Assembly (NCBI GenBank): GCA_036402115.1
Contig: DASWTM010000026.1
Location: 1 to 64,000, forward strand
Direction of reading: 5' to 3'
From: Chryseosolibacter sp036402115
GTDB taxonomy: Bacteria > Bacteroidota > Bacteroidia > Cytophagales > Cyclobacteriaceae
Length of the DNA stretch: 64,000 nt
A model generated the notes under the pieces. It was not told where the DNA came from. It made no database searches and worked only from the letters and a program-made list of their open reading frames with translations. This document shows, piece after piece, positions 51,337-60,147 of this stretch (positions are counted from its first letter, which is position 1; the number at the start of each line of letters is the position of its first letter). The translations under genes were made by a program, and so were the position numbers.

Positions 51337-51877
51337 TGCCAGTTCAACTTTTAAGCAGTACAGGCCTGCATTGACCTTCATTGGAAAATTTGTCGGCCTC
51401 TACCTTGTCCTGAATTTTATATATGGCTTATTTGTTGAAGCGTACAGGCCCTCCGTTGATCCCATCACCCTTCTTGTAGCTCGCCACTCCGAGTTTGTGA
51501 TATCGCTGTTTAATCCATTGGTTTCAACCCAGTCTTACCCGCATTCTCCTTTTGTTCCGTTTACGTTGTCGGGCAGAACGATTATTAATGTATTTGAAGG
51601 CTGTAACAGCGTCAACGTAATCATTGTTTATGTTGCGTTCATAGTCGCGTTTTCTACACGATGGTTTCAGCGTTGGCGCAACGTGCTGCTGGATCTTGCC
51701 GTGGTGTACGGGATGAACCTGATTCGTATTGTTCTTCTTTTTTACATTGCCTTATATTTTCCAGAAGGCCTGTATTTCTTTCACAAGTTTTTATTCACCG
51801 GTATCATTTACGCGGTGGTGTTCGTGCTTTGGTACCTTTGGGTGAAGCGATCAAGGTCTGATGAAAAAGGAATTTGA
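51329..51877 (+). CDS. xrtF: Exosortase XrtF
   Basis: A 182-residue polytopic membrane protein of the exosortase family. The catalytic triad is visible: Cys92 in NVFEGCNSVNVII, Arg133 in GMNLIRIVLL and His152 in FFHKFLFTG. Membrane helices surround these sites (about 20-36, 94-110, 119-145 and 155-171). This matches XrtF, the exosortase type of Bacteroidota. Exosortases cleave C-terminal sorting tails (a short motif, a membrane helix and basic residues) of exported proteins and are always linked to polysaccharide loci. The next gene is the XrtF-associated protein, overlapping by 17 bases. A likely substrate lies 5 kb downstream. Confidence 0.88.
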   Translation: MTSASSTFKQYRPALTFIGKFVGLYLVLNFIYGLFVEAYRPSVDPITLLVARHSEFVISLFNPLVSTQSYPHSPFVPFTLSGRTIINVFEGCNSVNVIIVYVAFIVAFSTRWFQRWRNVLLDLAVVYGMNLIRIVLLFYIALYFPEGLYFFHKFLFTGIIYAVVFVLWYLWVKRSRSDEKGI

Positions 51878-52304
51878 TCATCTCAAGAAAAGTCCGCGTA
51901 GCCTGTTCTTGATCGCCCTTGCTGTCATCGGGTTGTGCTCGGCTTATCTTTTTCAGCGAACCGATTTAGTGCTGTCGATTTGCCATTGTGAAATGAGCCC
52001 CGAATTGTCGTTTGCACTCCACAAGTTTTTCAGAGTGCTGATGAACGATCTCTGCATGCTCCTGATCATCCATGCCTGGTTCAATGACAGCACCATCACG
52101 CGGCTGGCCATCTGGATTCAACTCGTGGATACATTTTTCCTCCTTCCTGTTTACCTGCTCATCAAGTTGTCGTTGGAGGGCCCCACAGAATTATCAAGTC
52201 CGCTACTTTCTCAATTTCATAGATTGATCGTTAATCCAACGCTGCTGATCCTGTTATTTCCGGCAGTATACTTTCAAAGAGCAAAATTTGACCGAAATGA
52301 GTAA
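51861..52304 (+). CDS. Exosortase F system-associated membrane protein
   Basis: A 147-residue membrane protein with an N-terminal helix (about 15-31) and three more (about 57-74, 82-100 and 119-140). Conserved-looking motifs between them include SPELSFALHKFFRVLMNDLCM. Its direct overlap with xrtF, its size and its layout match the small protein that regularly follows XrtF in Bacteroidota. Its function is unknown; it may guide substrates or stabilise the protease. The following aminotransferase ATG lies inside its last codons. Confidence 0.82.
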   Translation: MKKEFDHLKKSPRSLFLIALAVIGLCSAYLFQRTDLVLSICHCEMSPELSFALHKFFRVLMNDLCMLLIIHAWFNDSTITRLAIWIQLVDTFFLLPVYLLIKLSLEGPTELSSPLLSQFHRLIVNPTLLILLFPAVYFQRAKFDRNE

Positions 52305-53415
52305 TCGTATTTTCCTATCACCGCCACATATGAGTGGCAATGAACAGTTGTTTGTCAACGAGGCGTTTCAATCAAACTGGATCTCACCGGCAGGCCCACA
52401 CATTTCTTCATTCGAAACCGAACTGGCCGATTATTTACAGGCAGACGCGGTTGCCGCGTTGTCTTCTGGAACCGCTGCAATACATCTTGCTCTCATTCTT
52501 TTGGGGGTGAAGCCGGGCGATGAAGTCATCTGCTCCACTTTCACTTTTGCGGGCTCATGCAATCCGATTATTTATCAAGGGGCAGTCCCGGTATTCGTTG
52601 ACTCGGAAAAGGACACTTGGAACATGGATCCCGAGTTGTTGGAAAAGGCAGTGATTGAACGATCCGCAAAAGGAAAAAAACCAAAGGCCATCATTTTGGT
52701 TCACCTGTACGGAATGCCAGCCAAAGTTGACGAAATCATGAAAGTTGCGCAGCGATTTGAAATTCCCGTGATAGAAGACGCTGCCGAAGCACTGGGTTCA
52801 TTGTACCGTCAACGTAAATGCGGAAATCTTGGTGACTTTAGCATTCTCTCGTTCAACGGTAATAAAATTATAACAACATCTGGCGGAGGTGCGCTTGTAT
52901 CAGCAAACAAGGGCTGGATCGAACGAGCCAAATTCCTGGCAACGCAGGCCCGGGATATTGCCCCGCATTATCAGCACTCACAAATTGGTTATAACTACCG
53001 TCTAAGCAACATTTGTGCAGGGATTGGCCGCGGACAACTTCAGGTAATCGATTTGCGGGTGAAACAGAGAAGAGCGATTTTCGACCTTTATTCAAAGATG
53101 CTGCCCTCGGAGGAAATTGAATTCCAACCCGAACTTCCGGAAAACCATTCAAATCGATGGCTAACTTGCCTTACATTCCAAGGGCAACGTCAAGGTGTGT
53201 CTGACGAAGTGCGCCTGGCGCTTGAGAAGCAGAACATCGAAAGCAGACCGCTTTGGAAACCTATGCATCTGCAACCTGTCTTTCAAGGCGCACCTTCCTT
53301 CGTAAATGGCGTTTCTGAACAACTTTTTAACAAGGGGCTTTGCCTTCCTTCCGGCAGCGCCATGTCCGAAAATGAGGTCGAAAGGGTTTGTAAAGTAATC
53401 CGTTCAATGTTGTAG
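52297..53415 (+). CDS. DegT/DnrJ/EryC1-family sugar aminotransferase (PglE-like)
   Basis: A 372-residue PLP enzyme. SSGTAAIHLALILLGVKPGDE and CSTFTFAGSCNPI are the classical opening. EDAAEALGS holds the ring-binding Asp. LSFNGNKIITTSGGGAL holds the PLP lysine. The start MSNRIFLSPPHMSGNEQLFV resembles PglE-type enzymes acting on UDP-4-keto sugars. A TTG at 52288 is possible; the ATG at 52297 is preferred. It would turn the 4-keto product of the PglF-like dehydratase at 57146 into a 4-amino sugar, which the PglD-like protein acetylates. Confidence 0.9.
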   Translation: MSNRIFLSPPHMSGNEQLFVNEAFQSNWISPAGPHISSFETELADYLQADAVAALSSGTAAIHLALILLGVKPGDEVICSTFTFAGSCNPIIYQGAVPVFVDSEKDTWNMDPELLEKAVIERSAKGKKPKAIILVHLYGMPAKVDEIMKVAQRFEIPVIEDAAEALGSLYRQRKCGNLGDFSILSFNGNKIITTSGGGALVSANKGWIERAKFLATQARDIAPHYQHSQIGYNYRLSNICAGIGRGQLQVIDLRVKQRRAIFDLYSKMLPSEEIEFQPELPENHSNRWLTCLTFQGQRQGVSDEVRLALEKQNIESRPLWKPMHLQPVFQGAPSFVNGVSEQLFNKGLCLPSGSAMSENEVERVCKVIRSML

Positions 53416-53514
53416 CAAAAAGATTTCCTGAATTTGGTTACTAACTCCCTTTTAAGTGCATAAAAATCAGTCGAAAACGCTAAATTTACCGACAATACCA
53501 AAAAAGGCTTGATC

Positions 53515-56500
53515 ATGCGATACCTCCTGTCTATTGTATTAGTGCTTGGCTTCTTAGTCACCCAAGCTCAAAATTACCGTACACGTGCAAATGGCAACTG
53601 GAGCAGTGCTTCAACCTGGCAAGTCGAAAATGCGCCAGGCGTCTGGGTTAATGCCGTTGCTGCTCCCGACCTCAACGCCAACACTATTATAGTGCGGCAC
53701 AACCTCAATGTAACTGAGAATGTAACAATCGATCAGACCTCCATTCGAAGTGGATCCACCATTCAGGTCTTCGATGGCGTTACGCTAACGGTGAACAATG
53801 GTGCTGGAACCGACCTGCTGCTCAATATGCAGACAAACCTGCATTTGCTGGGTGAGGGTCATTTAGCTGGAAACGGTTATGTAGTGTTTGGAGGAAGTGT
53901 TTACTTATATTCGACAAATGCGACAGGCGCAATTACGGCTGGAACGGGAGCCACTGGCAACATCCGGGTATTATCACGGAATTTTACTGCAAGCTGTACG
54001 CTTCACTACGCAAACAATCAGACCCAATATGTAGGCAGCGGACATCCTGCAACAGTAGGCCTGACCACAGTCATAAACAACCCGGCTAACGTAATTCTGA
54101 ATAATACAGCCAGCGCTAATGTAACGTTTGGTGGCACAGTTAATATCCTTGCAGGCGAACTGGTTGCTGAGAATGACAATATCACGGCATCCGGCACCGT
54201 GGTCATCAACGGTGGGGGGCTTCGCCTGGGCGAAGATGGTTCGGCCAAAACCCACGTCATAAACAACGTCACTTATACTTCAGGTACCTTTGTTATAACC
54301 AACGCTGGCTCTGCCGCCACCCTATCTGCTCGATTCAACGGAGTTGTGGATTTGGCAGGAGGGAACGCCAACGTTTCCAGCGGAACTGGCAACTTGTACC
54401 TATTGCTCTATGGAGATGTATCGGGCGCGGGCTATTTTGCTGCATCCGGAGCAAACAACCACATCCGATTTTTCGGAAACGGAAATTTCACGAAAGGCTT
54501 TCCGTTGGCATCAGGTGCTGTTATCAAAGTATTGACTATCGATCGCCCAGGATTGAACGTAACGCTTCCTCACAGTTTAAATATTTCCTCGCTAACTATG
54601 CCAAACGGTACACTTGTTCTGGGCGCGGATATGATCGTGGCTTCAACGCTTAACATTGGAGCTGGTGGCGTATTGAATTTCTCTGGGCAAACACTGGAGC
54701 TTCGAAACAGTTACAATGCATCGCTGTCTGGGGGGCTGCTCGTTGGTAGTCAAACCAGTACGCTGATATTATCCAATGCCGGTAGCGTTGGAGCCTTGAA
54801 CTTTGCAGGAGGTACAACGCTTGGAACTTTTACCCTTGACAGGTCAGGCAGCGTAAGTTTCCAAAATGCGATTACTATCCGCAATACCTTGAACCTTTTA
54901 AAGGGTACACTTAACAATTCCGCTGGTCTATCGCTGGGCAGTGGGGCGGTTGTAAACAGACATTCCAATAACTCGGTAACAGGGACCGCATTTGCTGGTG
55001 GACCCTATTCCGTTATTTACACAGGTACCAGCCTGACTGCAGGACCCGATATTGCTGGACCAGTTTCTGACATCACTAGCAACGTCTCGGGAACCGTTAC
55101 ATTAGGCAGCCCGATATCAGCATCAGGCACGTTGAGCATCAATTCTGGAACATGGTCGGCTGGAGCCAATTCAATCACAATCGGCAGCATTGTTAACAAC
55201 GGTGTATTCAATGCTCCATCGTCAACCTTGAGTCTTTCAGGCAACATTACCAATACGAACCTGTTTGCAGCGGGTAGCGGAACAGTTGTGCTCAATGGCT
55301 CATCAATACAAAATATCGATGGTGGTTCGCCCATTCAATTTAACAACCTGACGCTCGCCAACAATGCTTCCGCAAGTATAGAAACGGTGCACAGCATGCG
55401 TGGCATTCTTACGCTTGGTACAAACACATCGTTTGATGCGGACGGAGCTGGCAATAGTGGCAGATTCACCCTTATGTCGTACGGTGAGGCTTCAGGATCT
55501 GATGCCATGATTGCGCAGGTTCCCGCCTCCGCAACGATCACAGGCGAATTTACTGTGCAGCGTTTTGTCAGTGGTATTGATGACACGCACCGGTTCATCT
55601 CGTCACCGGTTACGAATGCTTCGGTCGCCCAACTGCAGGATGACGTCCTTGTTACCGGTGAGTTTGAGGGAACTGACTATCCCTGCGAGCCTTGTAGCCA
55701 GGAATATAACGGAGCATCACTTCGCTGGTTCAACCAGGAGGCAGGTGGGCTCTTTGAAGATCGGTGGGCGCCCACGCCTGTTACGCAGGGCACGAATGAT
55801 GAATTATTGGTTCCCGGTCGTGGATACGATTTGTATATGTGGGATGGAGCTGATCCAGTCGTGCTGGATTTCACAGGACCGGTTAATTACGGCAACTTTG
55901 ATTTCGGATCATTAGCTTACACGCCATCTACGCCTGCCGACCAATATACTGACGGCTGGCACCTCCTCGGAAACCCTTATCCTGCGCCAATCATTTGGAA
56001 TACAAATCCAGGATGGTCCAGAACAAATATTGAAGCTGTAGTCTGGGTGTGGGATGAAGCGGGCCAGGTATGGCGAACTGCTAACTTTAACAGTCCTGGC
56101 GCGGGAAATCTTCCGAATGGCCGAATTGCGAGCGGTCAGGGATTCTGGGTTAGGGTCTTGAGTGGAGGAGGTCAGTTAAGCATTACGGAAGCTGTAAAGT
56201 CCACGAGTTCAAATGGAACCTATTACCGTGAAAAAGAGTTGCAGAACGAGCCTGCGATTGTGTTCACGCTGCGCTCTAACGGAGTCGAAGATAATGCATA
56301 CCTGCTGTTCAGTCACATTGAATCGGACGGGATTGAAAAACTTATAACGGGCAGGGAGAGAATGACAGTCGGTATGGAGAAAGAAGGTAAGATTTTGCAA
56401 TATCAAACGATCACCACTGATGACGCAGCGTTGATTCCGCTGACCATTATTGCACGGGAAAAAGGAGAAATGGAGTTGTTGTTTGATGATATAGCGGGAG

Positions 56501-56901
56501 GCTTAAGCACCGAATATATGCTGATCGATAGGATGAGTGATGACGAAGTGCAGAAGGGGGTCCCCATCAAAATCCAGGTATCGCAGCCGAACACTAAAAT
56601 TTCCGGTCGGTTTTTCTTGGCGAAGCGCGGCATGAAGCGTGAATTGGCGAGTGAAAGCCTGGTGTCGTACTTTCCTAACCCTGTAACTGATCTTTTGACC
56701 GTGAGTGTGGCATCTGAATCAGTAAAAAGCATTAATTTGACGAATCAGGTGGGACAGGTGATCAAGCCGGTTGCACTTATTGAGTCGAATGGCACTGTGA
56801 GGGCGGAAATCTCTCTTCGTGATATGACAGCTGGATTATATTTTTTGAATGTGACTTTCGAGGACGAATTGAGAAAAGTCTATAAAATTATTAAGCGATA
56901 A
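53515..56901 (+). CDS. Very large secreted beta-rich protein with T9SS sorting domain
   Basis: A 1128-residue protein. It has a signal peptide (MRYLLSIVLVLGFLVTQAQ), then RTRANGNWSSASTWQV, a start common in Bacteroidota surface proteins. About 550 residues of Gly/Asn/Ser/Thr-rich repeats follow, probably a beta-helix. A domain with WHLLGNPYPAPIIWN and FWVRVLSGGGQL comes next (about 640-900). The C terminus SYFPNPVTDLLTVSVASE to RKVYKIIKR is a type A T9SS sorting domain. A TTG lies 6 bases upstream, but AAAAAGG before the ATG at 53515 and the signal peptide support the ATG. It is likely a cell-surface adhesin or matrix protein. It ends 5 bases before the exosortase-substrate gene. Confidence 0.88.
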   Translation: MRYLLSIVLVLGFLVTQAQNYRTRANGNWSSASTWQVENAPGVWVNAVAAPDLNANTIIVRHNLNVTENVTIDQTSIRSGSTIQVFDGVTLTVNNGAGTDLLLNMQTNLHLLGEGHLAGNGYVVFGGSVYLYSTNATGAITAGTGATGNIRVLSRNFTASCTLHYANNQTQYVGSGHPATVGLTTVINNPANVILNNTASANVTFGGTVNILAGELVAENDNITASGTVVINGGGLRLGEDGSAKTHVINNVTYTSGTFVITNAGSAATLSARFNGVVDLAGGNANVSSGTGNLYLLLYGDVSGAGYFAASGANNHIRFFGNGNFTKGFPLASGAVIKVLTIDRPGLNVTLPHSLNISSLTMPNGTLVLGADMIVASTLNIGAGGVLNFSGQTLELRNSYNASLSGGLLVGSQTSTLILSNAGSVGALNFAGGTTLGTFTLDRSGSVSFQNAITIRNTLNLLKGTLNNSAGLSLGSGAVVNRHSNNSVTGTAFAGGPYSVIYTGTSLTAGPDIAGPVSDITSNVSGTVTLGSPISASGTLSINSGTWSAGANSITIGSIVNNGVFNAPSSTLSLSGNITNTNLFAAGSGTVVLNGSSIQNIDGGSPIQFNNLTLANNASASIETVHSMRGILTLGTNTSFDADGAGNSGRFTLMSYGEASGSDAMIAQVPASATITGEFTVQRFVSGIDDTHRFISSPVTNASVAQLQDDVLVTGEFEGTDYPCEPCSQEYNGASLRWFNQEAGGLFEDRWAPTPVTQGTNDELLVPGRGYDLYMWDGADPVVLDFTGPVNYGNFDFGSLAYTPSTPADQYTDGWHLLGNPYPAPIIWNTNPGWSRTNIEAVVWVWDEAGQVWRTANFNSPGAGNLPNGRIASGQGFWVRVLSGGGQLSITEAVKSTSSNGTYYREKELQNEPAIVFTLRSNGVEDNAYLLFSHIESDGIEKLITGRERMTVGMEKEGKILQYQTITTDDAALIPLTIIAREKGEMELLFDDIAGGLSTEYMLIDRMSDDEVQKGVPIKIQVSQPNTKISGRFFLAKRGMKRELASESLVSYFPNPVTDLLTVSVASESVKSINLTNQVGQVIKPVALIESNGTVRAEISLRDMTAGLYFLNVTFEDELRKVYKIIKR

Positions 56902-56906
56902 GCACT

Positions 56907-57098
56907 ATGAAGTTCCGGAACGTATTTGCTATAACTGTAGCCCTTTTCTTGGTTTGCATAACCGCGTCCGGGCAACCGGGTGGTGGAGGTAACCCCGGAG
57001 GCGGTCCGCCTGTCCCGATAACAGGAATCGAAATTCTAATTGCTTTAGGTGGATTTTTTGGCCTTAAGAAGTTGTTGGAGTCAAAGAAATCAAGGTAG
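56907..57098 (+). CDS. Small exported protein with C-terminal exosortase-type sorting tail
   Basis: A 63-residue protein in three parts: a signal peptide (MKFRNVFAITVALFLVCITA, cleaved near SGQ), a tiny Gly/Pro spacer (PGGGGNPGGGPPV) and a tail. The tail has a Pro-Ile-Thr-Gly motif at 37-40, a hydrophobic helix (IEILIALGGFFGLKKLL) and a basic end (ESKKSR). Motif, helix and basic end are the hallmark of exosortase substrates. It resembles the very short PID-CTERM-type proteins of Bacteroidota. With xrtF 5 kb upstream and no other such tail seen here, it is the best substrate candidate. So little remains after processing that it may be a glycan carrier or anchor. Confidence 0.75.
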   Translation: MKFRNVFAITVALFLVCITASGQPGGGGNPGGGPPVPITGIEILIALGGFFGLKKLLESKKSR

Positions 57099-57145
57099 GT
57101 CTTCGTTTCTTTGGCTTTCCCCGTATTTATGTTGATCTGTGCTGC

Positions 57146-59080
57146 ATGGCTTACAAACTGACGCTTTTTGGTAAATCCTTAATGGGTACAATCTATCGAT
57201 TGAAGATTTTACCGCGTTGGGTCATTATTCTGATTGACCTCTCTTTCATCAGTCTTTCCACATGTTTGGGATTTTTTCTCCGGTTTAATTTCTCGAAAGA
57301 TGATATCCTCGCCCACAACTTTGTTGAGGGAATTTTCATTAATGCGCTTGCCGGACTGATATCGATCCTTTTAACGAATAGCTACAAAGGGATTGTTAGG
57401 TACACGGGTATTCAGGACGGTGTGCGTATTTTCTTTACGCTCCTGATCAGCATGGTGATCGTGAATGGTGTAAACCTTGTATACTCTTATAATTACCGAA
57501 TTAACATAATTCCCTATTCAGTAATATTTATCGGCTTCCTGGCATCCTTCTTATTTCTTTTTAATTATAGACTGCTCGTCAAATATATTTTCTCGTTTTA
57601 TAACTCAAATACACTGCGGAATGCCCATGTTTTAATATACGGTGCCGGGCAGACGGGAATGATTACCAAACACGTCATTGATGCTTCCCCAACGTCCAAG
57701 GTCATTGGGTTTCTTGAAAACGATCGTCATAAAATTGATAAGGTATTGAACGGATCTCCGATCTATTCGGCTGAGCTTGATCAGGTCGAAGAGTTGATCC
57801 AGAACGTACGGGTAGATGAACTCATCATCACGGTCAAGAATCTGGGAACAAAGGCAAAAAACGAAATTGTCGATCTCTGTTTTAAGTACCATGTCAAAGT
57901 TCGAGTTGTTCCACCAATTGATAAATGGGTTAAGGGTGAATTAAGCCTTAATCAGATTAAAGAAATTAACATTGAAGACCTGCTTGAACGGGAAAGTATT
58001 AAACTGAGCGACAGCAATCTGGAACAGCAGCTGTCACGCAAGAAGGTGTGCATCACGGGTGCTGCAGGGTCGATAGGAAGTGAAATCGTGCGCCAGGTAA
58101 TGGGCTACAATCCATCGCAGGTGATCCTTATTGATCAGGCGGAATCGTTCCTATTTGAAATTGATAGGCAAATCAAGCGCTCAGATTCATCTGTGCAGGT
58201 TACGTCCTACGTGGCAGACATAACCAATAAAGAGAGAATTCGTTCCATTTTTAACGAACACCACCCCGACCTCATCTTCCATGCAGCTGCATACAAGCAT
58301 GTGCCACTAATGGAGCGAAATCCTGCGGAGGCGATTACTTGCAATATTTTAGGAACTAAAATTCTCGCGGACCTGGCCGTTGAATTTGGTGTGCTAAAAT
58401 TCGTCATGATCTCGACTGATAAAGCAGTCAACCCGACCAACGTAATGGGATGCTCAAAGCGGATTGCAGAAATATATGTGCAGTCGCTGAACAGGTATCT
58501 TGACACGCTGGGTAAACCACACACAGCATTCGTTACAACACGATTTGGCAACGTACTGGGATCAAATGGCTCTGTTATCCCGGTTTTCAAGAAACAAATT
58601 GATGCAGGTGGGCCTGTCACTGTCACTCATCCTGAGATTACACGATATTTCATGACCATCCCTGAAGCTTGCCAGCTCGTACTGGAGGCTGGTGCCCTTG
58701 GACGTGGCGGAGAAATATTCATATTTGATATGGGAGAAATGGTCAAGATCCATGACCTGGCCAAGCGTATGATACGACTTTCTGGTTTCGAACCGGGGAA
58801 GGAAATTGATATAGTTTTTACCGGATTGCGTGAAGGGGAGAAGTTGTATGAAGAACTGCTGAATCAGTCGGAGAGTACAATTCCGACACACCACGACAAA
58901 ATCATGATCGCCAAAGTTCAGGAGTACGCCTATAGTGAAGTTAGCAAAATGGTTGACTTGTTTCACGAACTTGTTGACGACAAGAATGAACTTAAGATGG
59001 TCGCTTTGATGAAGGAGCTTGTCCCCGAATTTAAAAGCAACTACTCACGCTACGAGGTACTCGATCGTATTCAAAACTGA
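57146..59080 (+). CDS. Membrane-bound UDP-sugar 4,6-dehydratase (PglF/CapD-like)
   Basis: A 644-residue protein. Four N-terminal membrane helices (about 20-135) are followed by a first Rossmann part (HVLIYGAGQTGMITKHVI) and the catalytic dehydratase domain with VCITGAAGSIGSEIVRQV. The active site is MISTDKAVNPTNVMGCSKRIAE, where Met replaces the usual Tyr as in PglF and WbpM. It removes water from UDP-GlcNAc to give the 4-keto-6-deoxy sugar, the first step to bacillosamine or QuiNAc. The ATG at 57146 starts 47 bases after the sorting-tail protein. It is the last plus-strand gene of the locus. Confidence 0.92.
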   Translation: MAYKLTLFGKSLMGTIYRLKILPRWVIILIDLSFISLSTCLGFFLRFNFSKDDILAHNFVEGIFINALAGLISILLTNSYKGIVRYTGIQDGVRIFFTLLISMVIVNGVNLVYSYNYRINIIPYSVIFIGFLASFLFLFNYRLLVKYIFSFYNSNTLRNAHVLIYGAGQTGMITKHVIDASPTSKVIGFLENDRHKIDKVLNGSPIYSAELDQVEELIQNVRVDELIITVKNLGTKAKNEIVDLCFKYHVKVRVVPPIDKWVKGELSLNQIKEINIEDLLERESIKLSDSNLEQQLSRKKVCITGAAGSIGSEIVRQVMGYNPSQVILIDQAESFLFEIDRQIKRSDSSVQVTSYVADITNKERIRSIFNEHHPDLIFHAAAYKHVPLMERNPAEAITCNILGTKILADLAVEFGVLKFVMISTDKAVNPTNVMGCSKRIAEIYVQSLNRYLDTLGKPHTAFVTTRFGNVLGSNGSVIPVFKKQIDAGGPVTVTHPEITRYFMTIPEACQLVLEAGALGRGGEIFIFDMGEMVKIHDLAKRMIRLSGFEPGKEIDIVFTGLREGEKLYEELLNQSESTIPTHHDKIMIAKVQEYAYSEVSKMVDLFHELVDDKNELKMVALMKELVPEFKSNYSRYEVLDRIQN

Positions 59081-59098
59081 TTGACCCATTATCGGTGG

Positions 59099-59155
59099 GG
59101 TGCTCGAAAGACTACCCGGTGGGCGCAGCTGAAAGGATCTCTTGCCGGTAGCACC
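59099..59155. other. Structured intergenic element after the glycan locus
   Basis: GGTGCT (59099-59104) pairs with AGCACC (59150-59155). Inside it, TACCCGG (59113-59119) can pair with CCGGTA (59145-59150, one bulge, sharing the outer A). This gives a 57-base stem-loop just after the last gene of the plus-strand locus. No T-run follows. It could be a terminator part, an attenuator-like fold or a fragment of an RNA gene; I cannot name a family. Confidence 0.4.
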
Positions 59156-59175
59156 TAATCAAGTAACATAGCGTG

Positions 59176-59216
59176 TCGAACGCACGCGAGGTCAATACTC
59201 AGTTGACTTCGTTCGA
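59176..59216. terminator. Bidirectional hairpin between convergent genes
   Basis: TCGAACG (59176-59182) pairs with CGTTCGA (59210-59216), and GTCAA with TTGAC inside it. It lies between the convergent PglF-like and DUF6089-like genes. T-rich sequence is short on both sides, so termination is probable from position rather than from an ideal structure. Confidence 0.5.
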
Positions 59217-59230
59217 TTTACACTTAACTT

Positions 59231-60103
59231 CTACCTTCTCCGTGGTCTACGGTAGTACACCTTGCGCTTGCTGCGATAAAGTTTGCTTTGATTCTTAAAC
59301 AGGAAGTTAGTGGGCAGATAGTACTCTACTTTAATATTAAGCAGGAAATACCCATCGTTCTTTTCCGGGTTACCACGAATTCTGCCCGGCTCAAACCGCG
59401 ATACGCCATTATTTAGTTCACCACTTCGATCAGAGAGTGCAATCCGTAGCGGATCTGTCCACGTACTTTTGTCAGGGTGAACGGTACTCACATCGTCCAG
59501 GTAATCTGTAAACGTTAACCGGTATCCACCCTCAATAGCCAGGTTAAAGAATGGTCCAGCCTTCAGGCGTACGCCAAGTCCGTAAGGAATAACCAATTGT
59601 GTGCGACTGTATTTGACGCCTTCTGTCATCAATGGTTGGAGAGGATATTTTGTTCCATTGAGTTCTGCTCGAGGATTGAATCGCATAACTGCTAAACCCG
59701 CAAAACCGTAAGCATTGAAGACCGGCCGTTGGTAATACCGATTTCCTAGCGGAAATAAATGCAGGGCGCCAGTTAATCCAATTTCATAGTTATCAGAAAC
59801 AAAGGATAAGTTTCGAGGGGTTCGGGTCGGATCTCCAGCTTTTGCATCACTTCCCGCCAGTTGAAACCAGGTGGCCTCTGCACGGACACTAATCTGGGGA
59901 GCAACAAAATAGCTTAATCCGATATTGATGTTTGGCCTTGCATCAAAGTAGTCACCAGGGTTAGCGAGCTCGCCAAAATAAGTTGACGTGCCGGATCCCG
60001 CTGAAAAAATCAACGTGCGATCTCTACGCACAGAGTAAAAACTTTGCGCATCCGCTGCTATGACAGCGAAAAACAAAATGCAGAATAGCAGACGATATCG
60101 CAT
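59231..60103 (-). CDS. DUF6089-like outer-membrane beta-barrel protein
   Basis: A 290-residue protein with signal peptide MRYRLLFCILFFAVIAADAQ. Its opening SFYSVRRDRTLIFSAGSGTS and TYFGELANPGDYFDARPNIN match the DUF6089-type porin-like proteins common in Bacteroidota. Alternating hydrophobic residues and many aromatics suit a beta-barrel. It ends in a very basic tail (RSKRKVYYRRPRRR), which is odd for a barrel. The TTG at 60112 adds three codons; the ATG at 60103 gives the better signal. It follows sucC by 44 bases, probably in one transcript, and its role is unknown. Confidence 0.8.
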   Translation of the reverse strand: MRYRLLFCILFFAVIAADAQSFYSVRRDRTLIFSAGSGTSTYFGELANPGDYFDARPNINIGLSYFVAPQISVRAEATWFQLAGSDAKAGDPTRTPRNLSFVSDNYEIGLTGALHLFPLGNRYYQRPVFNAYGFAGLAVMRFNPRAELNGTKYPLQPLMTEGVKYSRTQLVIPYGLGVRLKAGPFFNLAIEGGYRLTFTDYLDDVSTVHPDKSTWTDPLRIALSDRSGELNNGVSRFEPGRIRGNPEKNDGYFLLNIKVEYYLPTNFLFKNQSKLYRSKRKVYYRRPRRR

Positions 60104-60147
60104 CAGGGTCAATCTTTGAAACCAACTATAAAGATAGAAAAATTTGT

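Noticed and set aside
59099..59216. Remnant of a 23S rRNA 3' end
   Set aside because: A few short strings look alike (GAAAGACTAC, CCGGTA), but order and spacing do not hold over any useful length.
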